Source of the DNA: Bipolaris cookei | Taxonomy: Eukaryota > Ascomycota > Dothideomycetes > Pleosporales > Pleosporaceae | Direction of reading: 5' to 3' | Length of the DNA stretch: 64,000 bases | Assembly: GCA_002286855.1 (NCBI GenBank) | Contig: NRSV01000063.1 | Span: forward strand, 124,001-188,000 | Shown: positions 43,801-57,088 of the stretch, in pieces | Position numbering within the stretch: position 1 is the first letter of the stretch | Layout of the letters: every line of letters starts with the position of its first letter | The notes under the pieces: generated by a model | The model's database searches: none | The model's input: the letters and a program-made list of their open reading frames with translations, nothing else | Told to the model about the DNA's origin: nothing | Translations under genes and position numbers: made by a program

Positions 43801-46800
43801 TGACTCTCCCAGTAACGAGCTGAGCTCCGTGTCTAGACCTTTTCGAGCTTTTGCGATTTCATCGACGGCAATTTCGAATCGGTTGTTGTGGATATTGAGA
43901 ATAGAAGCAAAGAATGCGCGGTCGGGCGACTGCTCCTTCATGACACCAAGGTAGTTGTCCATGTCCGCAAATTTGCCCAAACCCCACGCAGCCGTCGCAG
44001 CGAGCGGTGCTATCGCCTTGCGATATTCTTGTGAGGCGTTGGCCCACTTCTCCTTAGACAGACTAGAAAGAAGATCCCACTCGCCCAGAGCGTGCAAGCA
44101 TCGCATCTTGCCCATTGTCACATCGAAAGAATCGGGCTCTTCAAGCTCACGTCTCTGGTAGGCAGCAAGTGCCTCATCCCATTTCTGCAATTTCTCGAAC
44201 CAAGTCTCCTTGAGCTCGACGTCGTGGTAATTCTGCGCCTTACGCAAAATACCAAAAGCTGCGTCGGTCTGCTGGAGTTGGTTGTTGATGCTAATAAGGG
44301 CTTCCACAGCGCTAGAATTCTGCTCCGCGTTGAATTCGAGCTCCTTATAGTGCAGTGCTTTGGCAAAAGCATGGCATTTCCCAGCGTACATACCAAGTAT
44401 CCTGACATCGATTGGTAGCGCTTTATCGTCGTGCTCCATAAACTCTGCCAAATTAAGCAAAACCTGAAGGATTTCAGGTGGGATGTTTGGTGATGTGAGT
44501 GCGGTTTCGATAGAACGAACAAGTTCTTCCTGATATTGATCATACAATTCCGTCCAGCACGAGACAAAAGCCGAGTTGAACAGTGTCCTGGCGATAGGGT
44601 TGTACACGCTTCCAAGCGGTGTGCAAGCGCGTAGTGCTTGCTGAGGCGACTCTCTGAGGAGTTCGACACTGAATCTCCGCATCCATTCGATCCAATCCTC
44701 TTTGGTGGTCTTGTTGGAGGCTTCCCAAGCTTGCTTCAAATGTTGTTGGTTGACCGCCAACTTCTTAGTGAGGATCTCAGCGGGGTTCAAGTCTTCATCA
44801 TCCTCACCGTATCGCTCGTCTGGGCTAAGGTCCTGCGGTAATGGCTCGCCCTTCTGCAGCTTCGATACGATACGCGCATAGTTCTCATGAGGTACTTTGT
44901 GCGCAACCAAGATTTTGCTAACTGTTGGCACAAAATGAATATAGTCCGGACCGAGCTGGAAGATCAAGGCGCAGAGTGTCTCGAGAGCGGTTTGCTTCAG
45001 GGTGGGCTCACTGCCAGCAAGTACTCGGCAAATAGGATGTATGATGCGGGCTGCAAACTCAGAAACGTTGACCTGCTTGGAAAGTCGACCCAATGTTTCA
45101 ATTGCATGCCTTCGGATCTGAACAGGCTGTCCGGGCTTATCAAACATCTTGACCATGACCGGGATAATGAGATGCATGTACTCCTCGGCACTTGAGCCAA
45201 AGATGAGGAAAGCATGAAGGACTCTTTCTGAAGGTAAGCGCTTGCCGGTTTGATCTGAGTCGAGCACACTGAGCATAAGTGGTAGCACATCAGCCAAGTA
45301 GACCTTGAACTCGCCCTCCAGTGAGCGGGCAATTGCCTCAATTAGGGACAAGATGGTGGCTTGTAATTGTGGACTGCTGCTCCAATACTCTTTGATGGTC
45401 GAAAGAATGCTGGGCAGGTAGGGACGAATATGTTGGCGCACAATACGGACTAGCTGGCTGAGCTGGTTGAAGTAACCTTCTGAGCGTCCAGCTGGTGTCG
45501 ACCTGATAACATGGAGGAAGCCAGGCACGACCTGGTTGAGAAAAGGGACGCATTTCAGACCCATGGTTGCGTAGATGTTCATGACAGCCTCTACGATTGC
45601 AGTATGATACTGCACTAGGGAGGGATCCTTTAACAGTCCCATGAGCGTGCTAATGACAATGGTCGGGTAATACTCTTCATTGGAAGGAGTGATACCTTGC
45701 ATGATTAGGGAAACATCAGTGATCGCTTGTGCTTCCAATATTAGATGGGTGTCCGGTGACTGCTCCATAATTTTCTGGTACTCATCCGGATCTAGTGCTC
45801 CAAGGGTGCCCATGAGTCGAACGGTTTCCCTTCTAAGTTCACCTTCAGGTTCCGTCTTGGCGATGTTCATCAGGATGTTCATAAGCTCCGGGTACTCTCG
45901 GTATGGTTCAATCACATATCCAGCGTTTGTGGCCAGTTGTCCAAGCGCCTTCAGGGCAGAGAAGCGCTTGGCGTCCGATGTCTGATCCTGCATAAAGTCC
46001 AGAATGACGGGCATGAGGTCTTTGATGTATTTGATCATTCCTTCGCCGCCGACGGTGGCAAGGTCACCAATAGCTTTGAGCGTAGTCGAAGCGACCTCGG
46101 GATTTGGATCTTTGCACTTTGGAAGCAACACTTCGACAATGGGATCTATCAGTGGCTTGATGAGACTGTCGGCAGCACCCACAAGGCTACTAATGAGTTT
46201 GGCACTTTCTTCTTTACTGCGCGGGCTGTTGGCGTAATTCACTTCGGTCAGTAGCTGCAGAAGGACTTTGCGAAGTGAAGGAAAGACATATGCAGGATTG
46301 ACAGCTGTCAACCGACCGATGATAGACATGGCAGCCTCTCGGATGCCAAATACCTCGTCGTTCAGAGCGAGAAAGAGAGTACGGACATTGTCAGCTTTAC
46401 CAAGATGACGGTCGAAGCGGGCGTCCAATGCTACCAGGACGTCCCACCGAATATCTGAGTCAATGTCACCTACGCCAACAGTTAGAAGCTTCTCAATGAT
46501 GTCGCCAACCACTTTTGTCGCGTGAGTGCTAGTCTGGTGGACGATTGGATCTTTGACAAAAAGTTGACAGCAGGTCAAGGCAGCGCGCTTTCGAATCTCT
46601 GGGTTGTCCGCTTCGACATATCGAATAGCAACATCGCGAACAAACTCATTCAGGACGTGCCCTGTAAAGTCGAAACTACCCAATGTATGCAGTGCCAGTG
46701 CAATCTCTGCCTCTCGTTGGGCAATCGTCTGTGGGTCCTTGTGATCGCGTGTCCATATCTGTGGCGGTTGTGAGACTTGGTAAGGGCTACCCAAAGGTAA

Positions 46801-48193
46801 AAAGTGTCGGCCAGCAAGAATCTGGCTGAGAAGATCTAGCAGCTTTTCCTGAATCATGGGCCGTGAAGGTGGTACGTAATGAGCCATGTCTACGAGAGCC
46901 TGAAAAAGAGAATCGCTCAGCCCGCAAGAGAAGATGGGATCTAGCAAGCGCTCAACGGACTTGGTAAGGGCCTGACCGACCGCCGCGGCAATCATACTGA
47001 GACACTGGAATATCGGCGCTTCATTTATGATGCTCTTGTTCCGTGCCTTTGCAATGAGGCCTTCCTGGATGAAACCCAGGATGCCTTCCAAGTACGGCGA
47101 GATGGCGACTCCGACGGCGTTTGCAATCTGTCCAATAGCTACAAATGCCTTATCTCTATCGCGATCCTTCCTAATCAGACCTTGGAGATGTAGCATGCAC
47201 TGATGGAGGTACTTTGTCGCAAACTCGGTAGGCGAATAAGCAGCAAGAATAGGGATAATGAGCACTACCTCCCTCCGCACCAGCGCATCGCGATGCTCCC
47301 TGTACTTGAGGACCTGCTCAACCGTCTCCTTGTATTTTTGGTCGTTCATGAACATGGCGCTCTTGTCAAGCAGCTCCTTCATAGTGAGTAGTGAACCGTG
47401 GATGGCCTCATTGGTGTTGATTGTGAAGCCACGTAGAATTTCGTCATAGACCTTGCCGAACCAAAGTTGTCGCATTTGCGAGTCACGCGGGGATATGATC
47501 TCGAAGCAGGCACTGATGGCCTCGGCCGCAGACTCTCTGATGAGGACCTTGGGATCGCGTAGGGCCACCCAGATCACCTCGAAAATCTGTGCAATCCATT
47601 GGTACATGAGGGTTGGCGAGTTTTTGGCCAGCTCGCGCAGAATGAGGACAGCAGCGAAGCGCCGATTCTCCAGGCGTTCCAACTGCAGCCACTCGAGAGC
47701 GCCCTTGACTTCTGCCTCGACAAGCTCTGCTGTAAGGGTGCCACCAGGTTTCGCGAGGCGTCCCAGGGCCTTGGCTGCTACCACCATGGCTGTAATGTCC
47801 TGGCCCCGCATCACCGCCCTCAGGTACGAGGCAAACCGCGTCGTCTTCTGGCCCGCATCGTCGCCGCGGAAATCGATGAGGGCGTTTAGCGCGTGGATGC
47901 CGCCGATGCGTTCGTTCGAGTCGCTGCCGGTGACTATGAGGCCCGAGATTCTGGTATATACTTCATTGTTGAAATTGGTAAAGAGATTGGGCGCGAGTTC
48001 TGTGCTACGTCAGTTTTCCGAAGACTGGGCGGGGTTGTTTTTTTCTGCATCGCGCTGCTGCCTCACCTCGGTGCGCCGACTCGACCGTCTGCCGCAGCGT
48101 GTTTGCTGCTCGCTGTCGTGTCTCGTCATTCTTTGAGCGTAGTTCGTGGACTATGCGGTCCAGCGTGGACGAAAGGGGACTCTGCTGCGCCAT
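40811..48193 (-). CDS. TOR: TOR, phosphatidylinositol-kinase-like growth regulator
   Basis: Serine/threonine kinase core of TORC1/TORC2, coupling nutrients to growth. Exons 48067-48193, 41269-47999 and 40811-41200 encode 2415 aa; the central exon is 6.7 kb. Order: HEAT repeats (about residues 60-1200), FAT domain, FRB domain with LWHEQWHEGLEEASRLYFG (the Ser contacted by FKBP12-rapamycin is present), then the kinase domain with HILKGHEDIRQDERVMQLF, catalytic loop LGDRHPSNLMLDR and HIDFGDCFEVA, and a FATC tail ending LCQHYIGWCSFW. An Asn/Gly/Met-rich insert (nt about 43180-43320) interrupts the FAT region. The start MAQQSPLSSTLDRI fits homologues; an upstream in-frame ATG at 48226 adds 11 residues. 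A single TOR gene is usual in filamentous fungi. Confidence 0.97.
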
Positions 48194-48607
48194 CCTGTCT
48201 GCTTCACCTGAAGCCTCTCGCAGCAAGAGCGTGAATGCTCAATCCATCCATAGAAAGGAAAAAAGAGACAAGCAGGAGAAGACGCGTGGGTGGAATTGGA
48301 GCGCAGTCAAAGTTAACTGCTGTGTCGGTCCAGCACGTCGTATGTCACCAAAGCGGACTAGTAAGCTCTGACCCACATCAATCTCGCGCTAGTCCTAAAT
48401 CTTACACCGGGGAAGCGCTTCGTCATGCAAAGGCCATCAGCGGCGGTGAAATATCAAGTAAATGCTACCATGCACAAGCTTCTCAGTTGAATCCAGAACA
48501 TGCCACAGCCACCAATAACATTATGCTCAGACATACACGTCGCTTTTGCTATGATACATTTCTACTCATCGCGCACCGCGCATAGTCGTTATGCCATATG
48601 CCTCTCT
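48194..48607. other. TOR promoter region / SEC12 3' flank
   Basis: About 410 bp between the TOR start and the SEC12 stop, both on the minus strand. It must contain the TOR promoter. No distinctive motif is seen. Confidence 0.45.
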
Positions 48608-50667
48608 CTAACCGCCCAGCACGCCCTGCGCAGCGTGCCCAACCAGTCCACCCAACTGCCCAAAAAAGATAGACTTCAGAATAGTTTCACCTTCTCCTAC
48701 TGCCCACATACCTGCCTCACTTAGCTTCTCACGCCAGATGTGCTTCTCCTCCTTGCTCAGCTCATCCCACCTCCTTGCCGCCGCGTGCTTTTTCAAAACT
48801 TCCTCGTCTCCTTCGTGTACTTCTGTGCTGAGGGCACCATCAGATTCAGCATCGTGGTGAACTACCAGAGCTTTTGGCTCAGATGGGATGTCTGCTGATG
48901 CTGTCTCGTCGGATAAGACATGAGGCAGGTGGATATGCAATAGATCGGCGATGCGGTGCGACGTCTTCACAACTGGCGAGTCTGCATTGTTGAGGATAGC
49001 TTGGTGGCGTTTCTCCCGCAAGGTTTCACCAAATGTCTTGTGCTGACCGGCTGCATTCTGTAGACTGGCAGGGAGTATGCCCTTGGTCAGGTTGCCTTCC
49101 GGATCCACGAGTGACTGTATCAAAAGCGCTATTACGGCGACAACCATGGCTGTGACGAGGTACGTCGCCGCTGTAAACAAGTTTCTCGACTGGGCTGTCT
49201 GCAGGACATGGCGCGACCCAATACTTTGCAAGGGGAAGGTTTCTACGCTGATTGTATTGCCCAGACTGGTACTCGCTAAACGAAGGTATTGGGCTGATGG
49301 GCGACCTTTAGGGGTTTCTGGCTTGTAGAATGGTGAAAATACCACTTTGGTCATTTGAAAATCGTGGACCTAGTTTTAGTTAGTAAACACGAATCGCAAT
49401 TACCAGGCTTTCATCTTACATTGTCATAACTGTTGAAAGAGTGGAAAGCACTCAATGAGTCTCTTGATGGGCCATGATAGTCCATCGTGTAAACCGTCAA
49501 GGACATGTCAATCGCCGCTATAGCAATAGCAATCTGATAGGCGCCTTGGTCATCAGCATCAAGGAGAGCAACGTCCATGTCAGTTGCTGCCTTCACGTGC
49601 TTCGGTAACGCCTTTCGTAAAGCAATACTGCCACCGTCTTGGTAGAAGTGAAACAACAGCAGCTCAACCCCGCTCCTGTTAGGCTTATTCGCGAGCAGAA
49701 GCAGATGCTTTGGCGAAAGCCACCGTACACCTCTTAACTTGCTTCTCGCACCCTTCTCTACATGGGGTAATGTATAGACCTTCCGGTGTTCGTTCCTGCC
49801 TTTTATCTTTCGTTGTTCAAAATCGTAGCCAACCTCCTGCACAAAAATGTCCTGATCCGTCACATAGACGACCCGGAATCGCCCTTCCTCTTGCGTAAAG
49901 ATGTCGATATCGTTTGCTTCTTGGCCTTTGTGCAGCTTAATGCGTTCTATTACGTCTTGGTTCGTTGGCTTGGTAGATGTAGCGTTGAAGATGACAACCT
50001 CGTTCTCGTCGCCCGCAAGCCCAGAAGCGATTGCGCCAATCCGCCTATTTGGTGTGTTTGTCATCGTTCTTTGCGGCGGTGACAATCGGATTATTCGCTG
50101 ATAGCCTTCCTTTTTCGCGCCAACCGATTGCGGGGTTGTAAAAAGTGTCGTCTTGCTGAGAAACTCTATGTTGCCATCCGCCTTCTCTGCGCCGCTGCTA
50201 GCCCCCTTGTTCTTAGGAAAGCGCAGTTCAAAGGCGCGCAAGTGTTCGTTCCTCGCAGCCAAGCGGTCTTCCTCGCTACTGTTGTTACCAGCGAACAGAA
50301 TCAGGCCATCTTTGGTGGAAAGATTCTCCAAACAGGTAATCGAGTCATCTTTGCTTGCCTCGATCTCGGCAATGGCTTCTACGGTCGGCGCTCGTGAGCC
50401 AAAGTCGAACGCAGTGATTTGGTTCTTGACTCCGGTACGCCCGGCCTAAACAATAACGAACCGCGATTAGTACATGTATGTATTCGGCTCTATTTAAGCA
50501 CTGTACGCACCCCTCCGCCGCCGCCTACTACGAGAATCCCGGGCCTGTTGTTGGCAAATGTGGCCGCGAAGATGGGGTAGCTTGCTGTTGCTGTTAGCGG
50601 GGTTACGCTTAAGGGGCTACGGCAGCGCAAACGTACTCTTAGCTTTCGAGACGGTAGGTCGCGACAT
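48608..50667 (-). CDS. SEC12: SEC12, ER membrane guanine-nucleotide exchange factor for Sar1
   Basis: Starts COPII coat assembly by loading GTP on Sar1 at the ER. Exons 50637-50667, 50511-50584, 49420-50445 and 48608-49369 encode 630 aa. The cytosolic WD40-like propeller has the catalytic K-loop signature GGGGGAGRTGVKNQ, assembled across the second intron, near residue 30. A single transmembrane helix, YLVTAMVVAVIALLIQSL, sits at about residue 445, followed by a lumenal tail of about 165 residues without HDEL. The junction NSYDN/VHDFQ (intron 49370-49419) keeps phase. Identification rests on the K-loop, topology and the conserved start MSRPTVSKAK. Sec12 retention in yeast depends on Rer1, also encoded in this window. 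Confidence 0.88.
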
Positions 50668-51605
50668 CGGATTATTTTGATACCGCGCGACGCACGGTAG
50701 GTTGTTGCCGTTGTCCAAGCTTCGCGGTCAATCTCAGCAAGGTACAAATATCCGCGCGGGGTGAGCCTCTAGGAAATGCGACTAGAGTAATTGTGTGTCG
50801 CGTAGAGATGAGGGTTCTTTTCAGGGATGCGAGAAGATCGTCGTGTATAGGGAATAGGGCTGGATCTCTGGTTCTGTCCACGTTGCGCGCAGGAAATCAA
50901 CAAGCCACCTGCGCAAGCGTCATCGTTCTGGCCAGTTTCATGGTAGTGCCTTGGCTTATCGATAGGGCTGAAACAACCAGGTTCCCCTCCAAGGGAACAG
51001 CGATCCACGCTCATCACTCAGGGATATCGCGTGCAACCCAGCAAGTAAAGCAAGTATCCAATGATGTGCAACGATTACTAGATCTCATTGCATCCCAGAC
51101 TAAAAAATGCTATCTACGATGACCTTTGGGTCGGGGCAACCTCCTCATACGCATGCTTCATCATCATCATCATCGTCATCCCAAAAAATAGTGCCTCTTG
51201 TGGATATCGTCCTCTTTTTCGTAATCCTTTGTGCCAACACACGCCGAAATCAACGCCGTCTGACACCGACAGAATACCACTCGCCAGAAGAAACCTCCGG
51301 CTCACACCGTCTTCCGTAAAAAAATCAAAACGCCAGGATGCTCGCTAATTGGAATCCAAGAAATCTCCTAGACCTTGACCTGCCTCCTTTCTCTTGACAT
51401 TAGCAGCCTTTTACCTGCACATACTCTCCATTTTATTCGCCTATCATGTGAATAGTTGCCAATAGGTATTTGGAACCTAGGCGTCACAACCCAAACAGCC
51501 AAGGGTCGTCATCATCAGCTGCACTCTGGGTCAAGGCACACATGAGTGCTACGTCGGCGAACTGTCCGTTTTATTGAAGTAAATGATATGGTTGTTGGAA
51601 CCATT
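50668..51605. other. SEC12 upstream region / NMD5 3' flank
   Basis: About 940 bp. It includes a short trinucleotide CAT/TCA run at about 51160-51180 and several small unrecognised ORFs. The left part should carry the SEC12 promoter. No RNA gene is recognised. Confidence 0.45.
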
Positions 51606-54600
51606 CTACTGCGGCAGTGGCAATGGCTGTCCGTTTGCTGCTGCTGCCCGGGCTTCGGCTTGGGCTTGTGCAATGACGTCAGCTTGGTGGACGGCACTTT
51701 GCACGATTTGTTGCTCGTCTGGGCTGAGGTTCTTGGTAAGGTCTTCGTAGAGCGCAGGTTGCTCTTGTTGTAGGCCTACATCATGTCAATACATACTCTA
51801 AGTACTTTCGGTGCGATAAACTTACGGAGCAATGCATGCTTGAACATGCCATATGGCTCGACTTTGTCAAGGGGCGTCTCTAGGAGGCTCTCCTCTTCTA
51901 GCTCATCATCATCTTCGTCGTCAAGTGAGCTGAATTTCTGCGCCTGTTGCTTGTTAGACTTCATCACGTGCGTTGGGACGTAGAAGCCTCACCTCTTCGT
52001 TTAGGAAGTCGAGATAGGCGGCGCTCTCATCCTTGACATCGTCGGCTTCATCTGCTTCATTACTCCAGTCGGCTTCCTGCTCCCACTCTTCGTCTTCCTC
52101 CTCTTCGAATTCAGCCGAGTAGTCAAATGCGTCTTCCTTCTTCGCTTCCTCACGGTCTATATATATGTTAGTATAAACATGTGATGGGATTGCTGCTCCA
52201 AAAACTCACTCTTCAATGCCGCAGGAAGTGTTTGGAACAGGCGTGTGACGCCCTGCAGCAGACGTGGCCAACCCTGTTGCACACTAACAGGAACATCCTG
52301 AGCTCTCAGTGTCAGAAGTGCGCAGATCGCTGAGATGCACAGCTTCTTGTCGTGGACTCTGGTGAAGTGGTCGATGCTCGAGAACCAGAGACTGAAGAAC
52401 TTGTTGGTCCATCCATTGCTCTCAAGCACGTGTAACGCCAATGCGGGGTTATAGTAGATGGAGTTGATGACCACTTCCATCAGATGTATCCGCAGAGACT
52501 TGACCTTGGGCTCTTCATTGGTCAGTACGTGCATGGTTAGTCCGATGAACTCTGGGATGTAGTCATCAACAGAACCGCGCATGTTGAGCATGATGATCTC
52601 GGCTAGCTTGCAGCCGCAAATCCGATCAACGCCGCCAACTTTGTCGTCCTTGAAAATTGTCCTGACCATATCGACAATAGCGTCAAGATATGCTCGGTTT
52701 TGAACCAACATGGGAGTACCGTAGTTGACAAAGTTTTCAAGCGCAGGAAGCATATCTATATATTGTTAGCGACTCGATGTTATAACAAATACATTGAAAT
52801 GTACACACCTTCGAGGTAGAGCTCAGCACCAGCCTTGAACGTCCTATGTATCAGCTCAAAAGCCTGCCACATGGTGCCGGAGATGCTCTTGGCGGCGAAG
52901 GTGCAGCTGTCGATAATCTCAAAGACTTCGTTGTACAAATCTGCGAAGAAGTTAGTATGGATGAAGAGGCAGGTAACCTATGTAACTGCGTACCATAAAG
53001 CTTATTCTCGAGGGTAATGGTGATGACGGGCATTAGGATAGTCTCCAAGTGCAAGAGGACATCGGGTGTGCTCTCCAGGGTCAGAATGAGGGTACCAATG
53101 GTTTGCAGAACACCAAGAGCAGTGATGCTCTTCTCATCAAGGAAGTCGCCGTACTCGCTATCTTCACCCTTCTCCTGGTTTCTCGATACCAATTCTCGCA
53201 CGATACGCAGGTAAGTGTCGCGCAGTTGTTCACTGAGCGCTACCGCAAAGGGAGTCAACTCTGGTGCAAAGACCTCGACAAAGTCCTCCATCACGTTCGA
53301 CAGGGCATCGACATCGACCTCATTTGCGAGCTTCAGTAGTTGCTGCATGACCTGAGGAATGTTTTGCTTCATGTTATTTCGGATGACATCATGACGGATG
53401 AGTGGCTGTAGTGACAACGCTGCAGCCACGCGGACCGGGAGTGTAGGGTCGGCCATAGACTCGAGAATGTTGCGGTAAATGATGATGAGATTGTTCTGGT
53501 CCTTGAAATCGAGTTGCTCAAACTTCTCCAGGGTGTCGCATGCGCGCGCACGGAGGAAGCCATGGGGACTTCGGAACTCAGGGAATACGTGTCGTACGAA
53601 GAAGTACTCGACTTGGTCTGCAATGGGGCTCTTCTTGCCCAAAATGACACCAGATAGCGTACCAATCATACGTAACGCACCCTCCTTTTCCCGTGGGTTC
53701 TTCTCATTGTCGGGTGCGGCCTCGTAGCGGTTGACAACTTCGTTGACAAAATTCAACACAGTGAAGGTCTGCTTGCGACGGCTCTTGGTAAGAGTAACCA
53801 GGAAGTTCGTGGCCGCAACGTCGGGCGCAGTCACGTCCTCGTAAAAGTTCAACTTGCGGTGCAGGTACTCTTGTGGCTCCTCCTGGAACAACTCAATATC
53901 TTCGTCAGACTGGCAAAGTACTGGGAATACGAGATGCGCAATGAGGTTATCAGTGTGGGGCTTGAGCAAAGTCCACATAGTCTTGGGCTTGATGCACTCG
54001 TCGAGGAAGTTGAGTGTGTAGTACAAGCTAGCTTTTGACAGCCAAACCTGCTTTCCAACCCACTTCTCAACCTGCTGGAGGTAGATCTTGAGGATCTCGG
54101 GTGCAAAGTTAGCAACGAAGTTCTTGGCTACCTCGGTGTAGTCGACCTCGTTGTTCTTCCCCAAAGCAGTGGGGTTGCCATATCTGGTTCTCGTCAGTAT
54201 TGCCCGCGTGCAAAATATGACGCTGTGCCACCCACCTGACGTATAATCGGTTCAAGTTTGCATAAGACCACTTCTTTGCCTTCCACCAATGGTTTACTTC
54301 GCGCTCGTCGAGGTCTTCGGGGAGTGATGACTCAGGAGGCTCTTTGCCAACCACAGTCAGGAACAGTGTACACCAACCAACCATGACTTGTTGGTCACGG
54401 AGAGATGCGGGGAGGTCGAACTGTGTACTAGTCAGCCGCCATTTCTGCTATGCGCGCGTTGAAAACTTACGTAGATGGCGTGCTTGTATACCTTGAGCAC
54501 TGTCCGTAATATCTCGCCAGCTTCCAGGCTTGTCTCGCCTGCCAGTGAGTTGCCAATATTGAGCAACTGTGGAAAGGACATGGCGACTATCTTGTCAAAG

Positions 54601-55226
54601 TCTGCGCGGTTCTCGCCAGACTTGAACCTGTAAATCTTGCATATTGCCAGCAAGCACTGCACACCGGCAAACACCGACTCAATGTTTCCAGCATTCAACA
54701 GTTGTACAGTAATGTCGAGAAAATCCGGCCATTTGGCGGGGAAATCATATGCGAGGATCTTCTGGAGGGTAGGAATGAGTTGGAGGCGCACTTGGGGTGG
54801 AGAGGCAACAAGGACGGGGATCAGACGGTTGCGGAAGGCAGTCTTCTCGTCCTCTGGTATGGGTATGGCCTGGCTGTACTCCTCGGCAGGCGACCAGCCC
54901 TTGGATATGCGGTTCTTGAGGTAGACGACGGCTGTGGGCGGGACGTCAGTGTCAGGAGGGGAGGGCTCTCGTGTGCACATTCGGTGGGCGCATACTTACT
55001 CGACAGACGCACGGCGTTATGTTGCTCCTGCTCGAGAATGTCTAGCAGGCCGCCGGTGAAGCCTGGCTTTTCTTCAGCCTATGTTTCCGTCAGTGCCCTA
55101 TTCGAGTACGGATCGTGTGTCGCAGCCAACACGCACATGCTTGAGGTCGAGCTCGGCCTGCTGTCTAACGGCGGCATTCGCGTCGAGCGTCGCCTGGATC
55201 CGGTCCCGCAAGCCGGCAACGTCCAT
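51606..55226 (-). CDS. NMD5: NMD5-type importin beta (importin-7/8 family)
   Basis: Karyopherin that carries cargo into the nucleus with RanGTP control. Ten exons: 55137-55226, 55000-55078, 54471-54931, 54236-54420, 52994-54183, 52809-52940, 52210-52755, 51993-52156, 51826-51943 and 51606-51775, encoding 1044 aa (yeast Nmd5 1048). The N-terminal Ran-binding HEAT region starts MDVAGLRDRIQATLDANAAVRQQ and continues through VVYLKNRISKGW. The middle has RSPHGFLRARACDTLEKFEQ, typical of importin-7/8/Nmd5. The C-terminus holds the acidic stretch with runs of Asp/Glu (SSLDDEDDDELEEE) and a Gln/Ala-rich end. Phases close at every junction. Sxm1 is the alternative relative, but length and the single-copy filamentous pattern favour the Nmd5 name. 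Confidence 0.92.
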
Positions 55227-57088
55227 GGTGGAGAGTGGCTGGCTGAGAGTACGTCGAGGGTTGGCGGCGGCCTACTGTGTGTAGCAGACGACGTCCCGGG
55301 AGCCGGTGCGGTGAGAAAAAGGCCGGTGGGGGTTGGGGTAAGAGGATAGGTATATGTACGCCTGTTTCTGCGGCCACAGACGGTGGCGTCGAGTAATAAT
55401 TGGCGGGAGAGACAGAGAACGGACAAAGGCACGCGTGCTTTTTCCCTTTATTTTGCGCCTCGTCGGGCTTGTGCAGCTTGTGCGGGACGTGAGGATGGAG
55501 GGGCAGCAGTTAATTTTGTGTGGACCAGAATCAGAATCGCGGCTTTCCCCCTAGCATCCTTAGCGCACGTGGCGGTCAATGCATTCTCTCCACCCTCCCT
55601 GCCCTTGGCTCTTGTTCTAAGTATTCCCCCTTCACGCACCCTGTCATCCTTCTATGTCTTACTGCCAGCCGACTGTCTTGAATATCAAACACGGTGTATC
55701 AAAAATACGTGAATACTGGTTGACTTGGGAATTACTCTTTGCCTGCCAAAAGCTGCTTTCCGCACCAGCATGCCTAGAGCCGTACCTGCAGCGTGAACAT
55801 TACAAGTCGACTGGCTACAGCAGACCCTGAAGCACCATTACCATGGATAATGCTTCTCTGAGTCCAGACCAAAGGGGCACTTCATTGGCATGTTGGGGTG
55901 GCTGATTGTCCCTCTAGTATGTATCCGTATGGTACTCACTGCACCATCTGGTTCCAATGTCAACACGACCCGATCTCTGGGCAAATGGCACCATGCCAAA
56001 TCGCTTGAGCCTGATCGTGTCACCCTTCTGACCTATCACAACCCTTGATCTTAGCCAACATGGTGTACGTATGCGATTAGCACATCTGCTACGTCGGCTC
56101 CCAAATCAGGATTTCAACATTATGCGATGCCTGCACAGTTTGTAAGATATGCACGTATATGCAGGCAAGTCTGTTGCGGATACGAAGATGATGTGACATG
56201 ACTCTGCAAGGGTTACTCATCCAGAGAGCTGAATGATTCCAAAATCGAGCGCTATGTCTGTACACAAGGTACTTGCACATGTGTAGAGTATGTTCCATAC
56301 CTACCGTCATAAACATGGTTCACCCATGCACATCGTTTCAACTAAAGAAAGAATGACAATAGAGTTTCCCGTTGACAGATCGACGTATGGCGCAACGGTC
56401 GCATTCTGCAGACATGTGATTGGCACACAAGCCCGCACCGGCTTTTGTAAAGTGTAAAGGTTGAGGGGTGCCAAGGCTGCAGCTTGGCAGACAGTCCAAC
56501 AAAGAATGTTCTATGATTGGACATAGATGCCTTCAACAAAAAAACAGACGGTACGAGCTATGAAGTTTGGTGCTCTTGCAAATTTTCAAATGCTAGATAG
56601 CTATCTAAAAAAAACTACAATAACAAAACTTCAAAAATTGCCGTCTATTGTGTTTTCCAATACACAAGACTCATCTATAGTAGGTCTAGGCTCAACTCCC
56701 CTCATCAAAGTCACGTGCCTACATAACCAGCCACCAACAACCCTGAAGTGATAGTAATAGTGATATTGAATTTTATGTATAAACTAATCTGTGATATATA
56801 ACGAAAAGAAAGAAAACTGGATATCCCACGCACCGTGTAAATGCTATGCTGTAACCCTATAAAATGCCACTCCAACGAAATATCTGAGTCAGAAAAGAAA
56901 GAAAAAAATTCCGCTCAATGCCTCTTGTCGCAAAATAAAAGAGTAGACAAGTAAAAGGCGAGATACGATACCGACCAGCAGTATCAAACTAGTATATATA
57001 TATATTTTGTTGTTTCATGCTCATTTCCTCATGGCATCATGTCCCAGTCATATCCTCATATCCTCATTAACAGCTCATAAACCTCAAT
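55227..57088. other. 1.9 kb interval upstream of NMD5
   Basis: The first few hundred bases are the NMD5 promoter and 5' UTR, GC- and CT-rich. The rest becomes AT-rich toward 56500-57060 (3' flank of the next gene), with a TATATATATA stretch at about 56994-57005. ORFs reach about 109 codons but have no recognisable family. Confidence 0.5.

Noticed and set aside
47453..48136. 227-codon open frame on the plus strand opposite TOR
   Set aside because: It lies wholly antisense to the conserved TOR N-terminal HEAT repeats and has the Arg/Ser-rich composition of a shadow frame.
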